From: Paraspadella gotoi | Lineage: Eukaryota; Chaetognatha | NCBI GenBank assembly: GCA_051294375.1 | Contig: CM119265.1 | Coordinates: forward strand, 12,950,124 to 13,014,123 | Direction of reading: 5' to 3' | Length of the DNA: 64,000 bases | Shown here: positions 34,401 through 43,837 of the stretch, piece after piece | Numbering within the stretch: position 1 is the first letter of the stretch | Layout of the letters: each line of letters begins with the position of its first letter | The notes under the pieces: generated by a model | Told to the model about the DNA's origin: nothing | Seen by the model: only the letters and a program-made list of their open reading frames with translations | Database searches by the model: none | Made by a program: the position numbers and the translations under genes

Positions 34401-36974
34401 TTATTTCTCCTGCCTTGTTTGATAATAAAATCTTTATCAAATGCCAGAAGAAAATATTAACGAGTTCTTGAGATGCAAAGCTGTCGGAATCGTAAATTTT
34501 ATTTTAAGCGATATTTTTGCCTAACTAACGGCTTTAATAGCCTAATTAGAATATTTTTAGACTTATGTAGAGTTTGAAAATACTTTTTTATGAAAATATC
34601 TTTTGGAAATATATATCTAGAATGAAAATAAAAATACCATTTGACTGTTATAATTTTCAAAGACGTCCATATTTTTTTAAATTGTAACTAGGACAGTAAA
34701 CAACCAGAATCCCCAGTACAGTAATAATTCTCCATATACTCCATAGTATGACCCCCCTTAGTTAGCAAACTACTAATTTTATTTTCAAACATTGATCAGT
34801 CTGTTCAATTAATATAAATTTCATGATAAGTACCTGATCATGTGAGCATAAACATCGTTTTCGGAGGATATGGTTGCTTGTGCCAAAAAATGAAGTAGCT
34901 GCGTCAAGAGGATTCATTGAAATTATTTTTTAAATAACTTGCTTATTAAAACGTGACCGTAATTCTGAGTGTTCACGTGACTACACAATTATGAAACATT
35001 CACAAGAAGCATTTACCGATACATTATCAGTCTGCTGATTCTGTAATTATGAATTATGCCGCATTGAATTTCTGGTCATATGATTACTTTTTTTGGGTCA
35101 TTATGTGACTGCACAACTGCTAAATTTGACCTGTTCACCAAAAAAAAAACCTTTATAAAGTAATCAATACTCAAAATATACAAACAAAAAAAATATTAAA
35201 TGCATGGTGGACTAAAATCCGCCAACCGTTCATCAGCGGCCATTGGTGCCAGAGGCAAGTCATTCGCCTCCCAACCCAAAGGTCCGGGGTTCTTGCCCGG
35301 TGGTCGCCTAGCAGTTAAGAGGGGCGGGGCGCTTAACCCGCCTATAACACGGTGTTACAGCCTGATCCGAAGCTCAGGGACTGCTTATATTGAACGGTTC
35401 TGTCACTAACACATAACAATAATTACTGTCTCTTCAAATGAATGGATAATTTTTATATTGGTTGTACCAATTTCATAGTATACTCACTACTCACTACTAA
35501 ATATATCGCATTCGCAATCTTAAGACTTACCGTGTCATTATTTTCTGCCTTGTGATTCGGATCGGCACCGAAAAATAATAAAAGCTTAATCAATTCGAGA
35601 TCCTGTTCCGTCAAAGCTAAATTGAGAGCCGCTTCCCTCCCCCACCCAACGGAGTTGGGATCAGCACCATCGACTAAGAGGCGTTCAACAAGGGCAGGCC
35701 CTGCAGGCAATCCGCGTAACAAAGGGTAAGTGAACTCTTCGTGTGGCCCGTCGGGAACATTAAGTGGAGCCGAAACGGGCGCCCGCAAAAGAGTTTCGAT
35801 CATTTCTGCGTCCCTATTTCGTGCCACAAGTCGATGCCACTCATCCAACTCTTCTAATTTTCGCTTTCGTTCGGGGAAGACGTATTTGTCGCGAGTCCAC
35901 GAGCTCTCGCGTATCGACTCGAGGAGGAGTTCGATTGCTTGGGACAAAGGCAAGATGTGCCAGTCAAAAGGTGCATTGGCGCCCCCGTCTGAAGAAAAGG
36001 CAAAGGTCTTGAGGTCGGCACCGGCGTCGACCAGGGACTGGAGGCAGAGAATTCTCCGGTACATAATAGCGACGTGGACGGGTTGAAGACCGCAGGCGCT
36101 TGTTTTGTTGCTGACGTCGGCGCCATTGGTAATCAACTTATCGACGAGACGGTGGTACCCCAGCATCGACGCAATGTGAAGAGGATACGTGCTCGCCATT
36201 AGGTTCATCATTTTCGGGTTATTCAATAACGACTCAAACTGCCCCATTGTTTGACACCGGCGAGCGGAGTCGAGAAGAAGTTTTACACCGTCTTCCTTCC
36301 TGAAATTGGTAGGACGAGACATATTTTAAGAACTTGATGAACTTTTTGTTTGTAAAGAGCTTGAGACACTTTTACAAAGCTATTACCAAAAAAATATATC
36401 TCACCTGCATCTACAGACTCTAATTGGGCCTAATGGTCCGATATCCTTCACTTTCAAAGAGAGAAGGAAAGCTCGAATGAGATCGTCGCTCTGCTGCTCG
36501 CTCTGTACGCTGCTAGGCGGCGAAGGTTGGTCCGTTTCCATGGCATCTGTTGAACTGGTCAAGAAGCAGTATATAACGATTTGCATTCACGTTGCGCGTG
36601 AGCTGTATCTGTTTGTGATATCGCTATCATCGATGATATAAAATCGAGAAAACAAATCACCTTACAGTTCCAGCGGTTCGGGGGTAAATTCTTTCTCTCC
36701 ATCCCAAGCTACCAGGATAAAATCCGGCTAAAGTGTCTATTTCAAAGCCAACTTCATAAAATTGCCAGCAGGAACAGGTAATGCTACTGCTGGTACCATA
36801 AGGTATCCGTCCATGAGAAATGCCGTAACTAGTCTCACCATTGGAGATGGCGCTAAGAAGAAATCGATGATTAGCAAATTGAGAGTTTTCAATAAGTTTT
36901 GACTCAACGGCTTCCAGGTCGCCAGTGACTAACGCCTCGAAAAAAGAAGATTCTTCTTCGACGGAGATGGTCAT
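28472..36974 (-). CDS. Ankyrin-repeat protein with C-terminal SOCS-box-like motif (ASB-like)
   Basis: Probable substrate adaptor of a cullin-RING ubiquitin ligase, by analogy with ASB proteins. Exons: 36974-36839, 36546-36405, 36299-35531, 34898-34834, 30661-30426, 29401-29155, 29060-28781, 28696-28472. All phases agree, giving 699 aa. After a Ser/Gln-rich segment, ankyrin repeats run through most of the protein: STYPLHIASMLGYHRLVDKL, GLQPVHVAIMYRRILCLQSL, EAALNLALTEQDLELIKLLL with FFGADPN, MIRLLLKWGANPN, HYTALHSACWCNLNGVVAKL, AIHYAAYHGQIDMVSCLL and HTPLYVACHRGHFEVARLL. The end, PPTLATIVSNWL then LPLPVQLKKRLLHRDL, resembles a SOCS box. An alternative start is the ATG at 36322, in the region the model treats as intron. 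An acceptor (TTTTTATTTTTCAG) lies 12 nt before the chosen ATG. The specific ASB type is not assigned. Confidence 0.85.
29104..29122 (+). mobile_element. Solo 3' tail of SINE-A
   Basis: CTGGTTGTACCAATTTCAT, a minimal copy of the family terminus in the 94-bp intron between two ankyrin exons. At 19 bp it could be chance, but it ends at the same base as the other copies. Confidence 0.4.
29564..29713. mobile_element. R4 foldback element, complete copy (150 bp)
   Basis: Ends TTTTACTTTCGCCGACCGGG and CGGTCGGCGAAAGTAAAA are inverted repeats. Next to the left end is a telomere-like GGGTTAGGGTGG stretch; near the right end is TTTTCAAAAGCCGCCATAAC. Non-coding. Confidence 0.85.
29748..29794 (+). mobile_element. 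Solo 3' tail of SINE-A (47 bp)
   Basis: TTTATTAAATGAATGAATAA followed by TTTTAATATTGG and TTGTACCAATTTCAT, ending at the family terminus; nested inside the R5 copy. Confidence 0.65.
30142..30182. repeat. Perfect hairpin, 19-bp arms, 3-nt loop
   Basis: GATAGATCCAATCGAGCTA (30142-30160) and its exact reverse complement (30164-30182) around TTA. It lies inside the R5 middle region. Confidence 0.9.
31868..32970. mobile_element. R8: 1.1-kb element with about 130-bp terminal inverted repeats
   Basis: The left arm AGGGCGTTTAAAAATAACAA ... AATAAGGTACATAGCTATTT ... CTGTAGAATT is repeated in reverse complement at the right (AATTCTACAG ... AAATAGCTATGTACCTTATT ... TTTTTAAATGCCCT). The interior is AT-rich with further internal symmetry and no open frame of note. 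A single-copy family in this window. Confidence 0.8.
32980..33545. mobile_element. R9 inverted-repeat element, copy 2 (opposite orientation)
   Basis: Its left arm (AAGGCGTAGTAAAATT ... TAAAATTCTAAAAGTGAGGA) matches the reverse complement of the right arm of copy 26725-27165. Its right arm (GTTGTTCATAATTGACTTTT) matches that copy's left arm. It abuts R8. Confidence 0.65.
35204..35476 (+). mobile_element. SINE-B: tRNA-like head, body, and SINE-A-type 3' tail
   Basis: The head GCAAGTCATTCGCCTCCCAA followed by AAAGGTCCGGGGTTCTTGCC resembles a tRNA anticodon arm and T arm with a degenerate B box. After a body of about 120 bp ending AATTACTGTCTCTTCAA, it carries ATGAATGGATAATTTTTATA and the terminus TTGGTTGTACCAATTTCAT. 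A second copy (57530-57758, minus) has the head and body but not the tail. Inserted 55 bp from an ankyrin exon, in the intron. Confidence 0.7.
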
Positions 36975-36986
36975 ATTTCTGGTTTA

Positions 36987-38558
36987 CTGAAAAATAAAAA
37001 GTTCAAAAAAGTTCAAAAAGGGCAATTTTTGTCAAGCACATGAAAAAAGCAATCGAATTTATTTAAATCTAATTTTTTTGAAAAAATTGATCAGCCGTGC
37101 CCCATCGGAAGAAATGAAGGCTAAATTTTACTTTCGCCGTTCGCGGTTATGGCAGCTTTTGAAAAACAATTTAAAAATAGTTATTTTTTTTTTTAAATTT
37201 TTAAAAAATTACCTAATTACGACACGATGCAAGTTAACGTGGCGGAGACTATGCAGAAATAAAAAAAATTCAGTGACTATAAATCGTGCTTTTGATGTTG
37301 TTTTTTTAGATAAATACAAAATATTTTAATGAAAAATCTTATATAATATGAAAGATATGACTAAATACAGGACAAGGACCAAAAAATAAATATTTTTTTA
37401 TATCTTTTATTGTTATAACAAGAAAAAAAATTAAGGTTTGGACTTCTCATGCTGTAATTTGTCCCCTACCTTCAATTAAGTAGTTCAAATTTTTTTTAAA
37501 TAATATTTTAATTTTTATAAATAATAAAAAATAAAAAACTAGTTTATTTTTTAAAAATAATACTTTAAACTAAAAATTTATTTTTTTTTAGTTTAATATT
37601 TTATAGTTTACACAGATCTATTTACAGCTTATAAAAAACCATTAAAAATATTTAATTTTTTTTTTTAATCAGTTAATAAAAATGTTTTTTTATCCCTGAA
37701 AGTAAATTTATTTTTTGAATTTTAAATAGTATGACTGAAAAAAATTATTTCATTTTATGTATGAATGAAGAAATAAAAGTTGGGGCAAACATGAACATAG
37801 TTAATATTAAAAATCAATTCACGTGAAAAAACCAAATAATAAATTTGAATCAATCCAAATTGCTTAAAGTTTTAAAGCCTCTGTATCAAATTTTTATCTC
37901 CGTTAAGTTTTTAATAAATCCAACTTATTCTTTATCTCTCTCTTTCCTTTATATCTATCTTGCTCATTATTTTTCTTTCTTTCATTAAAGATCCTCCTTC
38001 CACGCATAAAACATGTATAATTTTATAAATACATGCAGACAGTAAGATCTTGGTCTCAGCTACAATTTGGTGTATAATTATAATCATTTATAATATTTTT
38101 ATTTATTTGGTTTATATAGTTTAACTGACAAATCAAGCAGTATAAAATTTTATCACAGATTTTTACCAACTCAAATTTACTTTTTATTGCCTTTTTATTC
38201 ATTTTTTTTGGTAGATATGTGAGGGTTATGGTGAAAATAAAAGTTTGGTAAAACCAAACGCGTGGGGTATTATTAATAAAAAGCTTTAAATTTGGTTCAC
38301 AGATAAAAAAATATGCTAAAAATTTGCATAGGTAGGTTTCGTCACGTTAACTTTCATCGTGTCTTACTCTAACTCTAAACCCTTTTAACCCTAACCCACC
38401 CTTAAATCATTCTTAACCTTAACTACTCCCTAACCCCGGTCGGCGAAAGTAAAAGTAACCCATATCGGGCCAAATTGCACTAAACAATTATAAATTAACA
38501 CTGATTGTGATAATTACTTGTGAAATCATAGTTATTATTATTATTTTAAGAAAAAAAT
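36987..38558. other. Spacer between PCS and the ASB-like gene
   Basis: Very AT-rich. It contains two R4-type pieces: a left end at 37126-37220 (TTTTACTTTCGCCGTTCGCG) and a telomere-like core with right end at 38364-38454 (CCGGTCGGCGAAAGTAAAA). No gene recognised. The ASB-like promoter and the PCS 3' UTR should lie here. Confidence 0.5.
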
Positions 38559-40940
38559 TCAGTCAGACGCGAAAAAATCTTTTAAATGCCGTAACTGGTG
38601 CCTCATTATTCCTATTTCTTGCTTAAGAATCGGCGGTAACGGAGCTTCCATCAGCTCTTTTACGTAAGTTTTCAGTCCTGAAGAACGTCGCTCCTCAAAT
38701 GGCCAGGAGAGAATGAACATACAAGCAAATTCCGCGGCCCCAATTGCTTGGACCGACTCCGAGGCTGCACCACAATCTGGGGTGTCGCAACGGTTTTCTG
38801 TGGGCGCAGATGAGCGTCCAAATTTCGAACGGAGAGAAGGATCAATACGTTTAGCTACTACATCGTATACTGGCAAGGATTTTATGGAGGAAATTAAATC
38901 CGAAAGAAGGCAGTTATCCTAAAATTGAAATTGAAGAGCCAGTAACTTTTAAATCATTTCAATTCTAATTTTTATGGAATTTATAGATTTTACTTGCTTA
39001 GTTAGTAAGGAAAGCAAAAATTTAATAGGTCTACCGACAAGCGATTACTCCGATAATCGTACCAGGGGAGTTATCCCGTGAATACTTCGTGCATCTCCAC
39101 AAGAATACCCGCTTCTAGTAGTTAATAAATGGAAATCGTCGTCGACTTTCTCGAAAAGTCTCATAACAACGTCGACTGCCTCTTCAAAGACAGGCGGCCC
39201 TATTATTTCTGTTTCTAACGATGAAATATCCAAATCCCGGATAAATTGTTCGACGACCGAACGAATTTCCTGAGGCGCATTCACGCTGAAATATTCGGAA
39301 GCTTTAAAGAAGAGATGAGACTCGGGAGCAATGATAGAATCCAGGCGCTGCACCAAAAAAAAGCCGCGGCTACGCCCAGTTGTTACGTCCACTTCTAACA
39401 TGGCTTCCCATAGTAACGAGAGGGGTACCCAATGAGGGGGGTACTTGAACCTAGCGGTGTCCAGAATCAGAACCATGTCTCGGCCGAAATGATATCCGCC
39501 AACTGGTGAAAAGTGTCCACTCCCGGTTTGTGAAAGAATTCGCCGCGAGTAAGAGCAAACCACAAAAGCATCGTCACGGCGGCACAATTCTTGTAATAGG
39601 TCACGGAATTTACAAATATCATTTTCCAACACATTATCGGGTCGTATCGTTTGGACCTTAAGGCCGTTGCATGCTGCCAGACAGGAAAACTCCTCCATCG
39701 TAATACCATCGGTAGCGATTTTAGTTAAAGGCACGCAGCAATCCAGCATATTCTCGTGGTACCACCTCCATGGACCCTTCCAAACACGCCCGGGATCAAC
39801 GGCTAAAATCAAAGAACGAAGAAAAAGGACTAACTCGTAAGTGAATTCTTGCAAAAGCTTTCCAATCTTAAGAAGAACTGCAAAATTCTCACCCAATGCG
39901 TTAAGCGTCATAACCAGCGTGGTCAGGCCACAAAAGGCCGGCTCGTCTTGAGTCCTAAACTGGGCGGCCAGAGGAAAGTAACAATTCATGAACCCATCAT
40001 TCAATGCTTCAGCGAAAAGCTTCTTGCCTTCTACAGACCCAAACGCAATACATGTTTTGGGGAGAGTCCGTCTAGAAAACAAATTAATTAATTAAAGTTC
40101 GGCGATCCTAGATTTTTTTACATTCGAGAGGCTAATAAGAACAGGAAAAGAAAAGAAAAGAAAAGAAAAGAAAAGAAAAGAAAAGTAAGAAAAGCAAACA
40201 ATATCGGATCTGCCCACGATCATTATCGGTAATTAATAAATAATTTTATTTTTACTTTTTCCTTCCGAAAAATTATCCTCCTCCATTCCATTTTGTTCCT
40301 CTTACTTTAATTCATTAAGAAAAACCTTGCTCTTCGTTTTCCCAAAGACCTCTGGAGCGTATTAATCTCCAGGAATGCCTAAAGTTTAAAGCGTGAAATT
40401 GGGATGGAAAACGGAAGAAAAAACAGAAAAAAAGTTTTAAAAAAATTAACATGCAATAAACTGGGCATCTAATAAATGCTGCAGATTCTGGCAATCTAAG
40501 AAATTGATAAAAGACCAATTATTAAGATATATCTTAATAATTGGTCTTTTGCTATGCACATTAAATATTTAAGAGTAATTTAACTTTTTACCAATTAAAA
40601 ATTTAATTGATAGAGAATTACAAAATTGCAGAATTATAAATATTCAAAATGTAAGGAAGGCAGACCGATAAATAGACTGAAAGACCAACCAAAAACTGAC
40701 TCATTGCGTTGCTCTAAGAGTATTCGCGGCGCAACTAAAAACTATTTAATGCAATATCCAGGTACATTTTTAAACAATTTAAATTTAAGAACCTTACCGA
40801 TAAAATTGTCGAACACTTTCACCATCGGAGCTTTTTGGTTGAATTGCATCGTCCACTCGTGACTTGCTTTCACCGCACTGAGGTTTTCCGCCACAACAAT
40901 CAACTTCTGTAACACATTTGCTTCTACTCATTACAGACAT
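38559..40940 (-). CDS. PCS1: Phytochelatin synthase (glutathione gamma-glutamylcysteinyltransferase)
   Basis: Papain-fold transpeptidase that makes phytochelatins from glutathione to bind cadmium and other metals. Exons 40940-40798, 40071-39893, 39802-39063 and 38918-38559 give 473 aa. The catalytic triad is Cys95 ([15 protein letters not shown]), His204 ([13 protein letters not shown]) and Asp222 ([16 protein letters not shown]), with the normal family spacing. Other hallmarks are [33 protein letters not shown] and [13 protein letters not shown]. Exon 1 encodes a Cys-rich leader (C9, C15, C16, C22). The C-terminal half after about residue 270 is poorly conserved, as usual. Intron 2 (39803-39892) is 90 nt and stop-free. 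The reading frame upstream of the chosen Met stays open to another ATG at 41057, which would add 39 residues. Confidence 0.96.
40145..40185. repeat. (GAAAA)n microsatellite, about 8 units
   Basis: An uninterrupted AAAAG run in PCS intron 1, just upstream of exon 2 on the coding strand. On that strand it reads (CTTTT)n, about 75 nt from the acceptor. Confidence 0.9.
40509..40550. repeat. Perfect 42-bp palindrome, no spacer
   Basis: AAAAGACCAATTATTAAGAT plus A, followed at once by its exact reverse complement (21-bp arms, no loop), in PCS intron 1. It contains CCAAT and ATTGG boxes in symmetric positions. Confidence 0.95.
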
Positions 40941-41057
40941 TTTTGAATGATTAAAAGAAAGAGCCGAAACGAAATAGTTGTTGCAATTTTGTGGGCGGAA
41001 AGCCAGAGACGAGGCATAGTTTTCATAAAAATATAAGCTCCTGTGCAAAATCTTCAT

Positions 41058-43837
41058 ACCTCAGAGATCATCTTGCAAGAGTACCTTTTTAATATCAAAT
41101 CAGGATAAAAAAAATATAGACAAGATTACAGATGCAGATTACAGGTGTTGGAATTTTCAAAATTAAAATGAGTGTACTAGAGAGAATATGATCTCTCTGT
41201 TTGACAATATGAAGAATTAAACTTTAAAAAAATGAAGTTTTATATTCTGTAGCAGAGGATCTAGATCTTCAGAAACAATCGTACGAATCATAAAATGTAT
41301 TCCTCGATCTGAGATGCAATTGAGCCACGTCGAAGGTTTGCTTATATTGATATCCTGGTATTGAATGAAAAAGGAAGAAATTTAATTACTGAAGTGACCG
41401 AGAGGAGAGAGGGTCTACATGTCTCTCTGTGATTATGGATACTGGATAGCCCCACACTTAGTGTGCCCAGTGGGTCTGGAAGATTTTTCCGTCAGTTGAT
41501 TTGCTTTCCGGAACTACGGATCCGGCGGTAGGCTTGCTACCGGTGGTTTAACCGGCCCGTCACTCTTTTTGCAAGGACTGTTTTTTTTTCTGGAAAGAAA
41601 AAGAAAACAACATGAATGAGGAATTGAGGATATACGGTCTTCCAAAGCGGCATCAACAATCAAAATATAAATTATATACTTTAAACATTAAATACCTTGA
41701 TTCTCTATTCGAATTTGATTTTGTTCATTATTCATTATTCCTTTCATTCTCGCGAACACATAAAATTGTTGTCCACTTAAAAAATGAAAAAAAAAACAAA
41801 AAAAAAACAAAGACAGAATTATACCGTCAAGCAAGATTGATGTTTTGTTTGTATAATTGCCGACAATACCGCTTGACTTTCTTTCCCTCAATATGGTTTG
41901 GGACCCGGTCGAGCGTTTCGTCTTAACTTTAGAGCCGAATTGTCTGATAGAAAAAAAAATAACATTTCTTCGGCGGGAAGAGTATTGACGCCGCGAAGCT
42001 TGTCATAATGATTGGACTGGGAAGAACAATTCCCTTGAATGTAAACACTTTTTCCAGCGCCTTTCTGTCTGTAAAGTCCGGACGATCATCTACAACTCAG
42101 ATGCTCTTTTATATCGGAGATATTGACGTTAGTCTCCTCTCTTTCGCGATCATACGAGATTCTGGTTTGAAACGGGACTCTTCTCCAAAATAAGACGTTT
42201 AAACAGTTTATTCGTGGACGCTGCCGTGGACTTTTCCTCTACCTTTCGGTGCACATTTCGTGGATTTGATTATTTACTTGTTTGATTATTATTAGATTAT
42301 AGTTTGCTTATTATTGATTGTATTGTATGAATTTATATATGCTTTGATTATTTTATTAAGGTACTAAATATAGACGGGAATCACGTAACTTTCAAGAATA
42401 AGCATTTAAAATAAACATTTGCGGCGCCATTGGTCTCGGGGTCTTCAGTCCGTTTGAGGCTCTACGTCTTCTTCCGTCTACCCCCCCCCCGGGTCCTGGA
42501 GGGGTTTCTTCAGCTGGTACATCTACGGCCGGGAATCCGTCTTCAAATGGCGTGACGAACCGAAGTCGACCGTCTACCCCCCCCCGGTCCTGGAGGGGTT
42601 TCTTCATGTCGCTCTCCAACGAGGCAATGCAAACCTCATGACAAACTTTTCCTAATTAGACCGACATTACCTCCGTCTTTGAATTTCATTTTTTAAACAT
42701 ACAATCGTTCGATATTCAAATTTATCAGAATGTGTTAAATTGTTGTCTCTTTTTCCGTTCAGAAAAAATCATAATGATTTCTTACATTTTAAATGCGTTC
42801 CCTTTATTATTTTTTTTCTGAAAAGAGAAAGACGGACAAAATATTGTTTTAAATAATAATAAAAACAAAAATAGTCTTTTTCGAATTCTCTGTCGATGTT
42901 CAGTACCAGTTTTAATTTTCTAAAATACTATTTTCCACGCTACTTATAGTCTGTCCTAAAACGCCCCCGAAAATATTCTCCTCCACCCCGGCGAGATACT
43001 TCGGTAGTCCAGAGATGTTTCAAAGCCATGTTTTGCCATTCATACAATACACAAAACTATATCAAAATCATCATTTAAACATTCAATAAAGTTACAAAAA
43101 TAAATACCGATTCAGAAAACCAATGAATAATATTCATTGAATATACTCTAAAAATACTTAATTTCGACAAAAGAAATAAATCTGAAGCACAACTTACGAC
43201 GATCACGAATGCAGAAAAGATCATGAACAGTAAATCCTTATGACGACGGATATCACGATTCGCAAATATTTGGATCTTAATAAAGCCTAAAATCAAATAA
43301 ATAATCGAAATCGTTATCATGCAAAATCACAGAATGACAAGAAACATCCATATCAAATGATGAACGAATACTTTTTGTATACATGTTGATATTTTTGTTT
43401 AATGTTTATATTCCTTCAACCACATATAACGAAATGTAGAAATCAGGTTAATTCAGGGAATTACCTACATAGCATTGTTAGATGGTAACCAGGTCCGCTT
43501 TATAACGTCATGATTTCGAAACATGGGAATTGCGGCGGCCTTCTGGGTTGAATTTCCCATATTTGCGAATCTACTTCGGTTAAAGAAAAAAACCAGTGGA
43601 TATATGGCCACTGACTTACTTCCGTCCCTAACACTCTTCCTGTATTTAAATAGAATTTCTGCCTCTACTTTTTAATATGCGCCACCAATTAAATGTATAT
43701 TCTGTATATAGTTTTTTGAAAAAACATTTAAAATGCATTTTAAATTCATTGATGGACGAAAACGATTGAGTATTAGCGGCAGTATGATTGTTTACAAACT
43801 TTTTTTCTAGAGAATGTTTTAAAACTCAACGTTCGAA
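41058..43837. other. Divergent spacer between PCS and LRWD1
   Basis: About 2.8 kb. A moderately GC-rich block (about 41430-42620) contains a repeated C-tract module but no recognised gene. The 43075-43320 minus frame (81 codons, hydrophobic) includes an exon-like segment flanked by TTTGATTTTAG and GTC/GTAAGT but matches no known family. Promoters for both flanking genes should lie near the two ends. Confidence 0.4.
42473..42608. repeat. Two direct repeats of a C-tract module
   Basis: CCGTCTACCCCCCCCC followed by GGTCCTGGAGGGGTTTCTTC occurs at about 42473-42511 and again at about 42569-42606, separated by about 57 bp. Function unknown. Confidence 0.8.

Larger units (their letters stand above)
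30662..34833. other. 4.2-kb intron of the ASB-like gene, nested repeats
   Basis: No exon seen. In order it contains AT-rich sequence, an R4 half (31748-31868), a 1.1-kb long-inverted-repeat element (31868-32970), an R9 copy (32980-33545), a telomere-like CCCTAAACC run (33548-33604) and an R10 fragment (33640-33960). The flanking exons join in phase (DVYAHMI to RLLLKWG), so no coding sequence is missing. Confidence 0.65.

Noticed and set aside
35240-35310. Possible tRNA gene
   Set aside because: tRNA-like anticodon and T-arm segments are present, but the acceptor stem does not close, the B box is degenerate, and a second copy with the same body exists: a SINE head.
35730-36086. Plus-strand open frame of 118 codons
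   Set aside because: Antisense shadow of the main ankyrin exon 36299-35531.
39803-39892. Phytochelatin synthase exon 2 and 3 read as one continuous exon
   Set aside because: The frame is open, but the 30 extra residues interrupt the conserved LNALAVDPGR region and are bounded by GGTGAG and TTTTAG, so it is modelled as an intron.
40941-41057. Upstream ATG extending PCS by 39 residues
   Set aside because: Possible, but the extension has no family support, and a donor-like GAG/GTATGA overlaps its ATG, suggesting 5' UTR or intron. The Met at 40940 was preferred.
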